Source: Cytophagales bacterium
Lineage (GTDB): Bacteria > Bacteroidota > Bacteroidia > Cytophagales > 172606-1
DNA length: 53,808 bases
Assembly (NCBI GenBank): GCA_030448185.1
Contig: JAUJNL010000039.1
Coordinates: 1-53,808 of the forward strand
Direction of reading: 5' to 3'
Part shown: one piece after another, positions 10,458-19,344 of the stretch
How the letters are laid out: the number at the start of each line of letters is the position of its first letter
Numbering within the stretch: the stretch's first letter is position 1
Position numbers and translations under genes: made by a program
The notes under the pieces: generated by a model
What the model was told of the DNA's origin: nothing
The model's input: only the letters and a program-made list of their open reading frames with translations
The model's database searches: none

Positions 10458-10465
10458 TACCTTTG
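10458..10465 (+). promoter_or_regulatory. -7-like motif TACCTTTG before bioF
   Basis: Exact TAnnTTTG match only 7 nt before the bioF ATG, which would give a nearly leaderless transcript. No TTG element at the ideal spacing is seen. Confidence 0.35.
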
Positions 10466-10472
10466 CCGGGCT

Positions 10473-11612
10473 ATGCAGAATATTGAACAGAAGCTGGCTT
10501 TGCAATTGGCAGCCCGGCAGGCAGCAGGCAATCTCCGGTTCCTGCGGTTGCCGGAGGGAATGATAGACTTTTGCTCCAACGATTATTTGGGCCTGGCCCG
10601 TAACCAGGAACTGCACCGCCAGATTGGGGAGGCGTATGCCTGGGAAGGGGAGCCCTTAAACGGGGCTACGGGTTCCCGGCTTATTTCCGGAAACAGCCAA
10701 TATGCTGTAGAGTTGGAGACGTGGCTGGCTTCCCTGTTTAAAGCCGATAAAGCGTTGGTGTTTAATTCCGGTTATGCCGCTAATACGGCCATTTTATCAG
10801 CTGTTCCCCAAAAGGGAGATACCATTCTCTATGATGAGTATATTCATGCCAGCCTCAAAGAAGGGGCGCGGCTCAGTTTTGCGGGTAGGTTTGCCTTCCG
10901 GCATAATAACCTGGATGATCTGGAACGTCGGTTGAAAAAAGCAAGCGGAAGTATTTTTGTGGTGGCTGAGTCAGTCTACTCAATGGACGGCGATTCGGCT
11001 CCCCTGCGGGAAATGCTGGATCTGTGCGAAAAATACGGGGCTCATCTGATCTGGGACGAAGCGCATAGCACTGGCTTATGGGGTACCAATGGCAACGGCT
11101 TGGCCTGCGAAATGGGCTTGCAGGACCGAATCTTTGCCCGGATTTATACATTCGGCAAGGCGATGGGCGTACATGGCGCCTGCATTGCCGGCTCCCAAAC
11201 CTTAATTAATTACCTGATCAACTTTGCCCGGCCCTTTATTTATACCACAGCTCTGCCGCTGCATAGCCTGGTTTCGATCCGGGAGGCTTTTCATTTTCTA
11301 GACAAGCATCCCGAACTCCCGCCGCAATTGCACGGAAAAGTGACCTTTTTTAAACAAAAGGCATCAGCGTATCTTTCTTTAGGGAGCCAGTTTATTTCGA
11401 GTGGAAGCCCAATCCAGGCATTGGTTATCGGGGGCAATGAAAAAACCAAATCCGTAGCCGCTCAAATGCAACAAGCTGGATTTGATGTACGGCCCATCTT
11501 GGCGCCCACCGTGAAGGAAGGAGAGGAGCGGCTACGGATTTGCCTCCATACTTTTAATACGGAGCAGGAAATTTCCCATTTGCTGGAACACCTTACCTCG
11601 GCGCTTCAATAG
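10473..11612 (+). CDS. bioF: 8-amino-7-oxononanoate synthase
   Basis: 379 residues, typical for BioF. It condenses pimeloyl thioester with alanine, PLP-dependent, to give 8-amino-7-oxononanoate. Visible family features: IDFCSNDYLGLARN near the N-terminus, NGATGSRLISGNSQ (glycine-rich substrate and PLP region), DEAHSTGLWG, and the PLP-lysine motif TFGKAMGVHG with Lys at about residue 229. The C-terminus RICLHTFNTEQEI matches the small domain. It is the first gene of a bioF-bioD-bioA run on the same strand. BioB and the pimelate-forming genes (bioC/bioH) are not in this window. 2-amino-3-ketobutyrate CoA ligase is the main alternative, but the neighbours decide for BioF. Confidence 0.95.
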   Translation: MQNIEQKLALQLAARQAAGNLRFLRLPEGMIDFCSNDYLGLARNQELHRQIGEAYAWEGEPLNGATGSRLISGNSQYAVELETWLASLFKADKALVFNSGYAANTAILSAVPQKGDTILYDEYIHASLKEGARLSFAGRFAFRHNNLDDLERRLKKASGSIFVVAESVYSMDGDSAPLREMLDLCEKYGAHLIWDEAHSTGLWGTNGNGLACEMGLQDRIFARIYTFGKAMGVHGACIAGSQTLINYLINFARPFIYTTALPLHSLVSIREAFHFLDKHPELPPQLHGKVTFFKQKASAYLSLGSQFISSGSPIQALVIGGNEKTKSVAAQMQQAGFDVRPILAPTVKEGEERLRICLHTFNTEQEISHLLEHLTSALQ

Positions 11613-11662
11613 TTTACCTGAATTTTCACGCAAACATGCTCATGCGCAGCTACTCACATACT

Positions 11663-12280
11663 ATGCCCCATACCTATTTCATCACCGCTATTGGAACCGA
11701 CAGTGGCAAAACGGTAGCCAGTGCCATTCTCACCCAGGCTCTGCAAGCCGACTACTGGAAGCCGATTCAGGCCGGATTGCCAAGGGATACGGATGTAGTG
11801 ATGAGCCTGGTAAACAACAAACGTTCGGTGTTTCACCGGGAAGCTTATCTGCTGAATCACCCCTTGTCCCCTCATGCCGCTGCCCGGCTGGATGGGATAG
11901 AAATTCACCTGAACAATATACTGCTGCCCCAGACAAATAACAGTTTGATTGTAGAAGGGGCGGGGGGCGTACTGGTTCCCCTTAACGAAGCGCATTTCGT
12001 AATTGACATTGCCGGGCGGCTGGACCTGGAAGTAATCCTGGTGGCAAACATTTATCTGGGCAGTATTAATCATACCTTGCTTACCATCAATGAGTTGGAG
12101 CGGAGAGGCATCCGGGTGAAGGGTGTTATCTTTAATGGTCCTGCAACTGCGGAGTCGGAAAGAATTATCCTGCTGCACAGCGGCTATAAACAGTTGCTGA
12201 GGATTTACCCTGAGCCGGCCATTACGCGTGAAGTGGTAAACCGTTATGCCTTAACTTTGCTCCAGAATTGGAACCCATGA
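11663..12280 (+). CDS. bioD: Dethiobiotin synthetase
   Basis: About 205 residues from ATG 11663, chosen because the family begins almost directly with the strand leading to the P-loop (YFITAIGTDSGKTVAS). In-frame ATGs at 11636 and 11642 would add up to nine residues without similarity. GTDSGKT is the ATP-binding loop. KPIQAG and VEGAGGVLVPL are conserved substrate and phosphate contact regions. The enzyme carboxylates and cyclises 7,8-diaminononanoate to dethiobiotin in the cytosol. It sits between bioF (51-bp gap) and bioA, whose ATG overlaps its stop (ATGA at 12277-12280), suggesting translational coupling. Confidence 0.93.
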   Translation: MPHTYFITAIGTDSGKTVASAILTQALQADYWKPIQAGLPRDTDVVMSLVNNKRSVFHREAYLLNHPLSPHAAARLDGIEIHLNNILLPQTNNSLIVEGAGGVLVPLNEAHFVIDIAGRLDLEVILVANIYLGSINHTLLTINELERRGIRVKGVIFNGPATAESERIILLHSGYKQLLRIYPEPAITREVVNRYALTLLQNWNP

Positions 12281-13590
12281 ACGGACAAACCACTACCATT
12301 GACCAAACTGAACACTGGAAGGCGCGGGACCAGCAGGCCGTCTGGCATCCTTTTACGCCCCTTGCCGAAAGCAATCAAATCATTCCGGTAGCGTCTGCTA
12401 AAGGATGCTATCTACATACTGCTGACGGACGAAAGATTCTGGATGGAATCAGTTCCTGGTGGGTCAACCTGCACGGACACAGTAATGAATACATTGCCAA
12501 GGCTATTTATGAACAGGCCCTGAACCTGGAGCACGTTATTTTTGCCGGGTTCACGCATGAACCCGCAATTCGGCTGGCCGAACGTCTGCTGGAAATTCTG
12601 CCGGATAATCAAAGCCGGATCTTTTATTCGGATAACGGCAGTACGGCGGTAGAAGTGGGATTGAAGATGGCCCTGCAATACTGGCATAACCAGGGTATTC
12701 CTAAGAAAAAAGTGATTGCGATAGAAGGAGCTTACCACGGAGATACTTTCGGTGCGATGGCCGTGGGAGACCGGGGACCGTTTACGGCGCCTTTCCACCC
12801 ATATCTGTTCGAAGTGGATTTTGTTCCCTTTCCAACAGCCTCCAACACGCATTCACTCATTCACGCATTCACTCAATTAGTTCAATCCGGTGAAGTGGCT
12901 GCTTTTATCTACGAGCCGCTGGTACAGGGAGCCGCCGGCATGCGGATGTACGAGCCGGATCTGTTGGAAGAGCTGCTGAAAACTGCCAAATCCAACCAGG
13001 TTCTGTGCATCGCCGACGAAGTAATGACGGGTTTTGGCCGGACCGGAAAGCTGTTTGCCTCCGAGTATTGCCGCACGCAGCCCGATATTATGTGCCTTTC
13101 CAAAGGCCTGACCGGCGGCACGATGGCGCTGGGTGTAACCAGTTGTTCGGAAGCGATTCTGGACGCCTACCGGACTGATGACCGGATGAAAACCTTCTTT
13201 CACGGGCATTCTTTTACGGCCAATCCGCTGGCCTGTGCCGCCGCCCACGCCAGCCTCGATCTGTTACTGACGGAGGAATGCACCCAAAACCGGGAAAGGA
13301 TTGCCGAACGTCATCGGGTTTTTGCGCAGAAAATAACCGGGCATTCATCAGTAGCTGAAGTGCGAAGCCGGGGCATAATCCTGGCCGTTGAAATCCGTAC
13401 CCAAACGGCGACTTCTTATTTCAATGAAATTCGCAATAACCTGTACGCGTATTTCCTGAGCCGCAACTTGCTGCTCCGTCCATTGGGCAATATTATTTAC
13501 CTGTTCCCGCCCTATATCATTACGGATGCTGAGCTTGACTGGGTGTACCGGGAGATTGAGGAATTACTGGATAAGATGCTGGGAGAGTAG
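12277..13590 (+). CDS. bioA: Adenosylmethionine-8-amino-7-oxononanoate aminotransferase
   Basis: 437 residues from the ATG overlapping the bioD stop. An in-frame TTG three codons upstream is less likely. It transfers an amino group from S-adenosylmethionine to KAPA, giving diaminononanoate, with PLP. Motifs: VWHPFTPL and SSWWVNLHGHSN (BioA-specific N-terminal region), YSDNGSTAVEVGLKMALQYW, AYHGDTFGAM, DEVMTGFGRTGKLFA and the PLP lysine in CLSKGLTGG (about residue 276). The gene order F-D-A places the step-2 enzyme last. The TAG stop lies inside the first units of the downstream 6-nt-periodic repeat. Confidence 0.95.
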   Translation: MNGQTTTIDQTEHWKARDQQAVWHPFTPLAESNQIIPVASAKGCYLHTADGRKILDGISSWWVNLHGHSNEYIAKAIYEQALNLEHVIFAGFTHEPAIRLAERLLEILPDNQSRIFYSDNGSTAVEVGLKMALQYWHNQGIPKKKVIAIEGAYHGDTFGAMAVGDRGPFTAPFHPYLFEVDFVPFPTASNTHSLIHAFTQLVQSGEVAAFIYEPLVQGAAGMRMYEPDLLEELLKTAKSNQVLCIADEVMTGFGRTGKLFASEYCRTQPDIMCLSKGLTGGTMALGVTSCSEAILDAYRTDDRMKTFFHGHSFTANPLACAAAHASLDLLLTEECTQNRERIAERHRVFAQKITGHSSVAEVRSRGIILAVEIRTQTATSYFNEIRNNLYAYFLSRNLLLRPLGNIIYLFPPYIITDAELDWVYREIEELLDKMLGE

Positions 13591-13700
13591 CAGTAGCAGT
13601 AGCAGTAGCAGTAATAATATGATCTAGATACCTCTCTCTTTTGAGAAATACTGTCCACTGCCGCTGCCACTGCCACTTCTTTAATCCTGTCGCTGCTACT
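13588..13700. repeat. Intergenic palindromic repeat, 6-nt period (copy 2, after bioA)
   Basis: Four consecutive CAGTAG-type units (13586-13612) are followed by the core AATATGATCTAGATACCTCT. A complementary arm of CTGCCG/CTGCCA units follows (13656-13675), then TCGCTGCTAC. It supplies the bioA stop codon at one end and the stop codon of the minus-strand gene (CTA at 13696-13698) at the other, between two convergent genes. It shares core and arm units with the copy at 10337-10446. Confidence 0.85.
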
Positions 13701-15411
13701 TTTTCAGCTTGTAGACGGCCATGATCTTTGAGCCGTCAACCGTAATGGCATGTACTTCATTGATAAAAGGAAACTCCCCTTTTTTCATGCGTTGGGCATC
13801 CCATTCGGTGTTATAATTACTCAGAAAATAATCTGCTTTGGTGGAATCTGGTTCGTACCGGATTCGCTGGCGGTCCTTAAGAGGCAGCAGGGAACTGTTG
13901 GTTTCTCCCGATAAATAATTAACGTAAATCTTGATGGCTTCCAGTCGGTCGTGAATGACAATATATTCCAGCCCCTGCTTATAAGATACGCCATAATAGT
14001 CCTGCTCGAAGCGGTCAAAAACCGGCGAACCAGCCAGAACATTAAAATATACTTGCTGCTGCGGGTGGTACTTGATCATAAAATACGCCGTGTATGCCAT
14101 TCCGGTCAACAGAACCAGATACAGCCCCGCCGTCAGTAGGCGGGCTTTGTTCGTTTCCAGCCACCCTTTGCACAGGTCAACCAGGGACACCAGCCCGATC
14201 AGGGCAATTACGATGAAACAGGGATAAATGTAGTAGAGATGCCGCCATCCGTCGTATACCACCGAATGAAGGACAATAACCGCTAGCAGAGGTCCCGCCA
14301 GGAGGGCTAACATGAGCAGATCAAAGCGTTCCCGGCTGTTGCGGTAAATTTTACGGTTACTCTTGACAAGCCGGTACAGAATGAACAGGAATCCCGTTAT
14401 AAAGAAGCCGGTGTACACCAGTGGCGTGGTTACCGCAATCCATACCGGTACATAATACCGGGGCATTTGGGTCACGTGACGGTAGTTACCCGCAAACAAC
14501 TGCATGCCGTCACCGTCAATGCGCTTAAAATGGCTCATATTCGGAAAGATTGCAGTAGATTCCCTACCGGATCATCCCAAAGGTAAGGCCACATAAGCAG
14601 GATGGCTATCAGCATAACGGCCAGATAGAGCCCCAGTTTTCGGGCACTATCCCATACGAATCGTTGTTTCTGCGGAAGCGCCTTCACCATTTCAATGCCG
14701 AAAAAGAACAATGTGATTGCCGGCACAACGATGCCCATGATCCGGATGTCAATCAAAATGGCGCAACAGACTGCATGCATGACCGCCCGTCGGGTACTGG
14801 GCTCTTCCAGAAACTTATACAACGAGTATACGCTGAATATAAAAACGGAGAAAACCAATGTCTTTAGAGTTGTAAAAAGAATCAGCAAAGATTCGCGGAC
14901 TCAGGATAAGCATCAGGCAGCCCAGCAGTCCTATGCGCCAACTGTGGAACCGTTGACCGATTAACTGGTAGAAGAAATAAGCGCTTAGCCAGAAAACAAC
15001 GAATACAAAAATATGCCTTGACAGGGTAATACTCCTTTCATCCTTCAGGCGCAGGGCTCCCTCCACAGCAACCATAGCCATTTCATAAACGGCGCCATAG
15101 TCTTTGTCATCATAAGCTGCGTACAGTGCCTCTAATTCGGTATCCGGTCTACCGAAAACCACACCATTGATACGACTGATTGCCAGCTTCACAAAAATAA
15201 TTCCCCGGTTACGGCAGTGCACCCATTCATCCGTGTTCGTACCATAATCACCCGCTATGGATAAACCCAGCAACAAATAGGCTCCGAAGAAAAGGGCGAC
15301 GACGATCCGGTAGCGGTACCGGAAGAAGCGAGAAAAAGAGTGAACCGTCTGGGTATACCAGTTTACCAGAAACAGGCTGTGGGGAACGGTCTGCGTTGAA
15401 GTATGGCTCAC
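13696..15411 (-). pseudogene. GT-C (GT39-like) polytopic glycosyltransferase, two frameshifts
   Basis: Three minus-strand segments form one protein of about 570 residues. 14815-15411 contains a first membrane helix (VVALFFGAYLLLGLSI) and the acidic TDEWVH loop expected of GT-C enzymes. 14535-14888 and 13696-14538 carry several more helices (IMGIVVPAITLFFFGI, LGLYLAVMLIAILLMW, WIAVTTPLVYTGFFI) and a soluble tail. One indel lies near 14850 (NSKDIGF joins SVFIFSVYSLYKF) and one near 14540 (LLQSFR joins MSHFKRIDGDG). Such enzymes move sugars from lipid carriers at the outer face of the inner membrane. The family is clear; donor and acceptor are not. Both breaks are single-base, so an error is possible. 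Confidence 0.7.
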
Positions 15412-15662
15412 GAATAAACAGTTTTATAAAGAAAATTGGACTCTCAAAAATAATAATAATCTATATTTTATCTGGTAACGATTAAGTCACGGCCTGCATT
15501 GTGTGCTTACTGTTTGGCAAATAGCCACTTATATCAATTTGGGTTGCTGCAAAGAAAGCGTTTTTTTGATTAGGCTTCAGTTGGTATATTTTTAATTTGG
15601 ATAAAACAAAGATCAAGTTGAACCATTCGGCTATTCTGGCACTGAATTTCGTACAAACCTCT

Positions 15663-15670
15663 TACCTTCG
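15663..15670 (+). promoter_or_regulatory. Weak -7-like motif TACCTTCG before galU
   Basis: One mismatch to TAnnTTTG, 16 nt before the galU ATG. Reported because the same motif and short spacing recur at other genes in this window. Confidence 0.2.
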
Positions 15671-15686
15671 CCAAAAATGTTATTCC

Positions 15687-16558
15687 ATGATTAAAAAAGC
15701 TGTTATTCCCGCCGCCGGTCTGGGCACCCGTTTTCTGCCGGCTACCAAAGCCCAACCTAAAGAAATGCTCCCCATTATTGACACGCCAACTATCCAATAC
15801 GTGGTACAGGAGGCAGTGGATTCAGGGATTGAGGATATTCTGATTATTTCCGGTAAGGGAAAGAGAGCCATTGAGGACCACTTTGACCGGAACTTCGAAC
15901 TGGAAACCCGTCTGGAGGAAAAAGAAGACGAACTCTGGTACAATGAGGTGCGCCGGTTGGCTGATATGGCCCATATTCATTTTATCCGGCAAAAGAGATC
16001 AATGGCCTCGGCGACGCTATTTATTATGCGCGGTACCATACGGGCAATGAACCCTTCGCCGTGTTGCTGGGGGATACCATTATTGATTCGGTGATTCCGG
16101 TGACCCAGCAACTAATTGACATCTACGAACAATACCGGGCTACTATTATTGCGGTGGAGGAAGTGCCCCGTGACAAAGTTTCGCGGTATGGGATTGTCGG
16201 CGGCAAAGTACTCGGCGACTCCATTATGGAACTATCCTCGCTGATCGAAAAACCCGCCGTGGACAAGGCGCCTTCTAACCTTGCAATTGCGGGCCGGTAC
16301 ATTCTCACTCCCCAGATTTTTGAAGCCATTGAGCATACGCCTAAAGGGAAGAACAACGAAGTTCAGCTCACGGATGCGTTCCTGTATCTGCTCAAGCGGG
16401 AGAATATTTATTCGCACCGCATTGAGGGAAAACGGTATGACATCGGCAATAAGCTTGATTTCCTGAAGACCAACGTGGAGTTTGCGCTGCGACGCAAGGA
16501 GTTTGCCGGTCCTTTCGCCGAGTTTCTGAAGGAAATTGTCCGCGAACTGGAAAGCTAG
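15687..16558 (+). pseudogene. galU: UTP-glucose-1-phosphate uridylyltransferase, one-base frameshift
   Basis: N-terminal piece from ATG 15687 has the nucleotidyltransferase signature [18 protein letters not shown] and [17 protein letters not shown]. The C-terminal piece (from about 15994) gives [41 protein letters not shown] and EVQLTDAFLYLL. Together they make a normal-length GalU of about 290 residues, which makes UDP-glucose for cell-envelope glycans. The break is explained by one missing A in an A-run at 15991-15994: restoring AAAAA gives [10 protein letters not shown] in frame. Loss of galU would be costly beside a large glycan cluster, so a sequencing error is the likely reading, and the gene is probably functional. 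Confidence 0.9.
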
Positions 16559-16580
16559 TGTCCGGTTGAGAGTTGCCGGT

Positions 16581-16624
16581 TTCGGGTATCTTATAGAGAA
16601 TACCCGAAATAGGGTTTCGGGTAT
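16581..16624 (+). terminator. Overlapping alternative stem-loops after galU
   Basis: TTCGGGTAT (16581-16589) can pair with ATACCCGAA (16600-16608), while ATACCCGAAA (16600-16609) can instead pair with TTTCGGGTAT (16615-16624), followed by TTATAT. The second hairpin looks like the galU terminator. The two structures are mutually exclusive. Confidence 0.6.
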
Positions 16625-17340
16625 TTATATGTTAGCTGTTACAAAAAGAAGAAAGATGACTAAAGACTTCTATGCTCACTTTAATGATGTTCCCTATTCC
16701 GGATAGAGGGCACAAAGAATAACGATCAGCGGCTCACCCGACGATTAGTCTATTTAATCAAGCACCCTTTATTGGTGGAAAACCCTCAACGGTTTGGTAC
16801 AGTGTTGGAGGCCTTCTGCGAGAATTAAAGCAAGAAGCTTGTATGTTGGATACAGTGTTGGAGTTTAATGAAAGCTTGGATTCAACTGCTAACCGAAGAT
16901 ATTGCTAAGGACGCTAGATAATGGCTTGCAAGGCTTAGAACAAACTAAACGTTTGCTGGATTGGACCCTCTGTAGAGAGTCAAAACTCCTCTTATGCCTT
17001 TGCCATCTTATTTCTAGCAGCCAAGAATGAAGTTTTTAAGCAGACTATAACCCAGTTAATTCAAGACCAAACGCTCTCTGCTCAAGTGCGAACCATTTAG
17101 AAGGACTCATCGGTCAGTATGGTCAGGAGTGTAAAACCCTTCTGCAACAAATACTGCAAACCGAAACCGATCCTTCCTTCAAGCACTTCTTAGGAGGAGA
17201 TGATTGAGGGATTAAATAACTTCCAGGAGAAAGAAAGCAACAGCTAACATTAAGCAGACCGGCAACCGGGCCGCCTCACCGCAATGCTCCAGCAGGAGGC
17301 CACGGTATGACGGCTATGATACGTTTTTGAAAAAGACCGC
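16625..17340. other. Degenerate stretch with fragments of an unrecognised coding sequence
   Basis: About 700 bp with no full reading frame. Fragments on the plus strand in changing frames look protein-like: MTKDFYAHFNDVPY (16656), DQRLTRRLVYLIKHPLLVEN, SSYAFAILFLAAKNEVFKQT and GQECKTLLQQILQTETDPSF (17110-17200). They suggest a mainly helical protein of about 170 residues broken by several indels. I do not recognise the family. Confidence 0.4.
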
Positions 17341-17853
17341 TATGAAAACACCAGAAGAAGTCTACGCTAAGAATATCGGTAACTGTTAATTTTGCCTGCC
17401 TGGTGGGGATAACCCTCTTTTGTTGATGGTAGAACTTATTGGTGCAGTCTTTGGGTATCATCCCCTTAAACTATTGCTAGATATGATCTACATCTTCAAC
17501 AATGCCTTCTACTTGGGAGTTGCTTCCGCAATTTTATTGGCCGGAATGCCAGCCTGGTTGTATTACAGGGGAAGGATGCGGAAAGGGCGGGCATGGTAGC
17601 CAGTTGGCTAATATTGTTGGCATCAATCGGAGTCAGTGTAATGATAATGGCCTGCCAAACTACTTCTACCACTTCTAAGTTTTCATTCCATCCTGTAAGC
17701 GGATTTTCGATACACTGCGCAGTATTGTTTGCCCTAGGGACGAAGTGGGCAGGGGGATGGTTTGGTCGTAGGCTAAAACAAAGAACTAAAGGCAGCTATG
17801 AAAAACTTAACCAGCAAAGTGGTAAGACCTTGAACAATAAAAAGAAAAAGTAG
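17341..17853 (+). pseudogene. Small integral membrane protein, frameshifted
   Basis: The ATG at 17341 opens MKTPEEVYAKNI. Other frames then give VTVNFACLVGITLFC, VELIGAVFGYHPLKLLLD, YIFNNAFYLGVASAILLAGM with PAWLYYRGRMRK, and finally ASWLILLASIGVSVMIMACQ and SGFSIHCAVLFALGTKWAGG with a lysine-rich tail. This suggests a protein of about 165 residues with four membrane segments, broken by at least two indels (near 17385-17425 and at 17590-17597). No family is recognised. The tail from 17593 is the only intact frame (86 residues). Confidence 0.45.
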
Positions 17854-17865
17854 AGTAAATTCGGC

Positions 17866-17976
17866 AGGTAACACCTCATCCTTCGCTAACCGGCCTACCA
17901 AACTCGGGGCTAACGCAGTAGAGGCGCGGTTACGAGGATGTGTGGGCCGTTACGGTGGCGGTAATGCTAGAAAGGG
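17866..17976. other. Structured spacer resembling an attC/cassette junction (upstream)
   Basis: CACCTCATCCTTCGCTAACC (17872-17891) is an imperfect inverted repeat of GGTTACGAGGATGTGTG (17928-17944), with GGGGCTAAC in the loop. The end GGTGGCGGT (17954-17962) is complementary to ACCGCCAAC at 18546-18554, after the next gene, with one mismatch. This pairing across a single AT-rich gene is what a cassette boundary would show. No integrase gene is present in the window. Confidence 0.35.
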
Positions 17977-17985
17977 TCTTCAAAG

Positions 17986-18540
17986 ATGAATGAATCAATA
18001 GCAAAAGAATTAATTCAACTTGCACAGTATGATTTGACCGTGCGGGAAAGACTTCTGAAAGAAAACAAATTATCACAGGGATATAATCCTGTAATGGAGG
18101 CTGTGCATAAAGAAAATGCCCTACGATTGAAAGAAATAATTGATTTAATGGGTTGGCCGACAAAGTCGAAAGTAGGAGATCAAGCAAGCGAAGCTGCTTG
18201 GCTCATTGTGCAGCATTCAATTAGTGACCCATCTTTTATGAAGAGATGCTATACATTGTTAGAGCAATCGATGGGAGATATTAATCCACAGAATATAGCT
18301 TATTTGCATGACAGAATTTGCTATTTTGAAGGCAAGCCTCAAAAGTATGGAACCCAATATGATGATGGAGTTTTGTATCCTGTAGAAAATAAAAATGAGG
18401 TGAATGTTTTAAGAAAAGAACTTAAACTGAACCCTCATCCAGTTGATAGTATTATCGAATTAAAAAAACCTGATAATTCAACAGACCTGCACAAAGACCC
18501 CAACTTTAACGAATGGAGAAAAAAAGTAGGATGGATATAA
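17986..18540 (+). CDS. DUF6624-like hypothetical protein
   Basis: 184 residues from ATG 17986, no signal peptide or membrane segment. It resembles a family of uncharacterised soluble proteins (DUF6624 by recall) with an N-terminal helical region around ELIQLAQYDLTVRERLLKEN, the motif IIDLMGWPTKSKVGDQASEA, a helix with AWLIVQHSISDPSFMKRCY, and the C-terminal signature DRICYFEGKPQKYGTQYDDG. Function is unknown. The gene is clearly more AT-rich than the biotin or Sus genes and lies alone between two structured spacers, consistent with horizontal arrival as a single-gene unit. It is intact although both upstream neighbours are broken. Confidence 0.7.
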   Translation: MNESIAKELIQLAQYDLTVRERLLKENKLSQGYNPVMEAVHKENALRLKEIIDLMGWPTKSKVGDQASEAAWLIVQHSISDPSFMKRCYTLLEQSMGDINPQNIAYLHDRICYFEGKPQKYGTQYDDGVLYPVENKNEVNVLRKELKLNPHPVDSIIELKKPDNSTDLHKDPNFNEWRKKVGWI

Positions 18541-18655
18541 ACACTACCGCCAACAAGGGCTTCGACCGCCTACTGGCCCTTTTGCCCACATGGCTTCACC
18601 GCAACGGGCACAGCAGCCGGAAGCTTTGGCTCATTGTGTCTCATTTGAGTAAAGA
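18541..18655. other. Structured spacer resembling an attC/cassette junction (central)
   Basis: Starts with ACCGCCAACAAGGGC (18546-18560). CAACAAGGGC can pair with GCCCTTTTG (18576-18584), leaving an extra unpaired C, as extrahelical bases do in attC sites. A second inverted pair follows (TGGCTTC and GAAGCTTTGG). The spacer is GC-richer than the genes on either side. The attC reading is inference. Confidence 0.35.
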
Positions 18656-19177
18656 ATGGAATTGATCAAATTAGAACCGTATAAACATGATTGGAAGTTA
18701 GAATTTGAATCTGAAAGCAGGTTGATTAGAGATGTCTTAGGGGTAAAGGTTGAAAAAATACATCATGTGGGTAGTACCGCAGTGGAAGACTTACAATCAA
18801 AACCTATAATTGACATGGCTATAGAATCAAGTGAATTTCCTCCCAGTCAAGAAACAATTGATAAGTTTGAAAGTATTGGATACCGCTATAAAGGTGAATC
18901 TGGTATAAAAGGCAGGATCTGGTTTATTAAGGGACAGCCTAGAAAGTTTAATCTGCATTTCTGCGCGTTGAACTCAGAGATTGTGAATAATCAGATCAGA
19001 TTTAGAGAGGAGCTTAAAAACAATGTAAAGTTGAGAAGGGAATATGAAAAACTGAAAATATCACATGCTGTTGGTAAACACATTGATGATACAGAATATG
19101 CTTTATTAAAAACAAAACTCATTGAAAGCGTACTGAGAAAAGATAAAAACGAGACACAACACCGCTCTGACCGTTAA
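18656..19177 (+). CDS. GrpB family protein
   Basis: 173 residues from ATG 18656. It has the GrpB/UPF0157 hallmark HHVGSTAVEDLQSKPIIDMA, followed by a conserved RKFNLHFCALNS and FREELKNNVKLRREYEKLK. The fold is nucleotidyltransferase-like; GSTAV is the glycine-serine loop of that superfamily. Substrate is unknown, and the old link to dephospho-CoA kinase comes from fusions elsewhere. AT-rich like the gene before it and enclosed by similar spacers. GrpB genes are frequent passengers in mobile cassettes (recalled knowledge). The last residues (ETQHRSDR) run into the following spacer, so the natural C-terminus may have been altered. Confidence 0.85.
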   Translation: MELIKLEPYKHDWKLEFESESRLIRDVLGVKVEKIHHVGSTAVEDLQSKPIIDMAIESSEFPPSQETIDKFESIGYRYKGESGIKGRIWFIKGQPRKFNLHFCALNSEIVNNQIRFREELKNNVKLRREYEKLKISHAVGKHIDDTEYALLKTKLIESVLRKDKNETQHRSDR

Positions 19178-19262
19178 CCAGCTCGCTAATGCGCAAAACT
19201 CAAGCTTGAGGCCATGGTGTACGGCAGCACTTGTTACATTCCCGGAATACTCCAACACAACA
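19150..19262. other. Spacer after grpB-like gene with a perfect 12-bp palindrome
   Basis: CTCAAGCTTGAG at 19199-19210 is perfectly palindromic. It is preceded by CGCTAATGCGC and followed by GC-richer sequence before the AT-rich promoter region of the next gene. It could be the third junction of the cassette-like tract, but it lacks the ACCGCCAAC motif seen in the central spacer. Confidence 0.25.
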
Positions 19263-19276
19263 GGATTCTGGTAAAA

Positions 19277-19284
19277 TATTTTTG
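19277..19284 (+). promoter_or_regulatory. -7-like motif TATTTTTG before the SUMF1-like gene
   Basis: Exact TAnnTTTG match 60 nt before the ATG at 19345, in an AT-rich region. No TTG at the ideal upstream spacing. Confidence 0.3.
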
Positions 19285-19344
19285 TACTAATTTTATCCAA
19301 CTTTACGCGCAATGGATTAATTTTAGCATTATTACGATACAAAA

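Noticed and set aside
11654..12178. 174-residue minus-strand reading frame
   Set aside because: Antisense shadow of bioD.
12412..13248. Two long minus-strand frames across bioA
   Set aside because: Shadows of the bioA coding sequence; no start context or family match.
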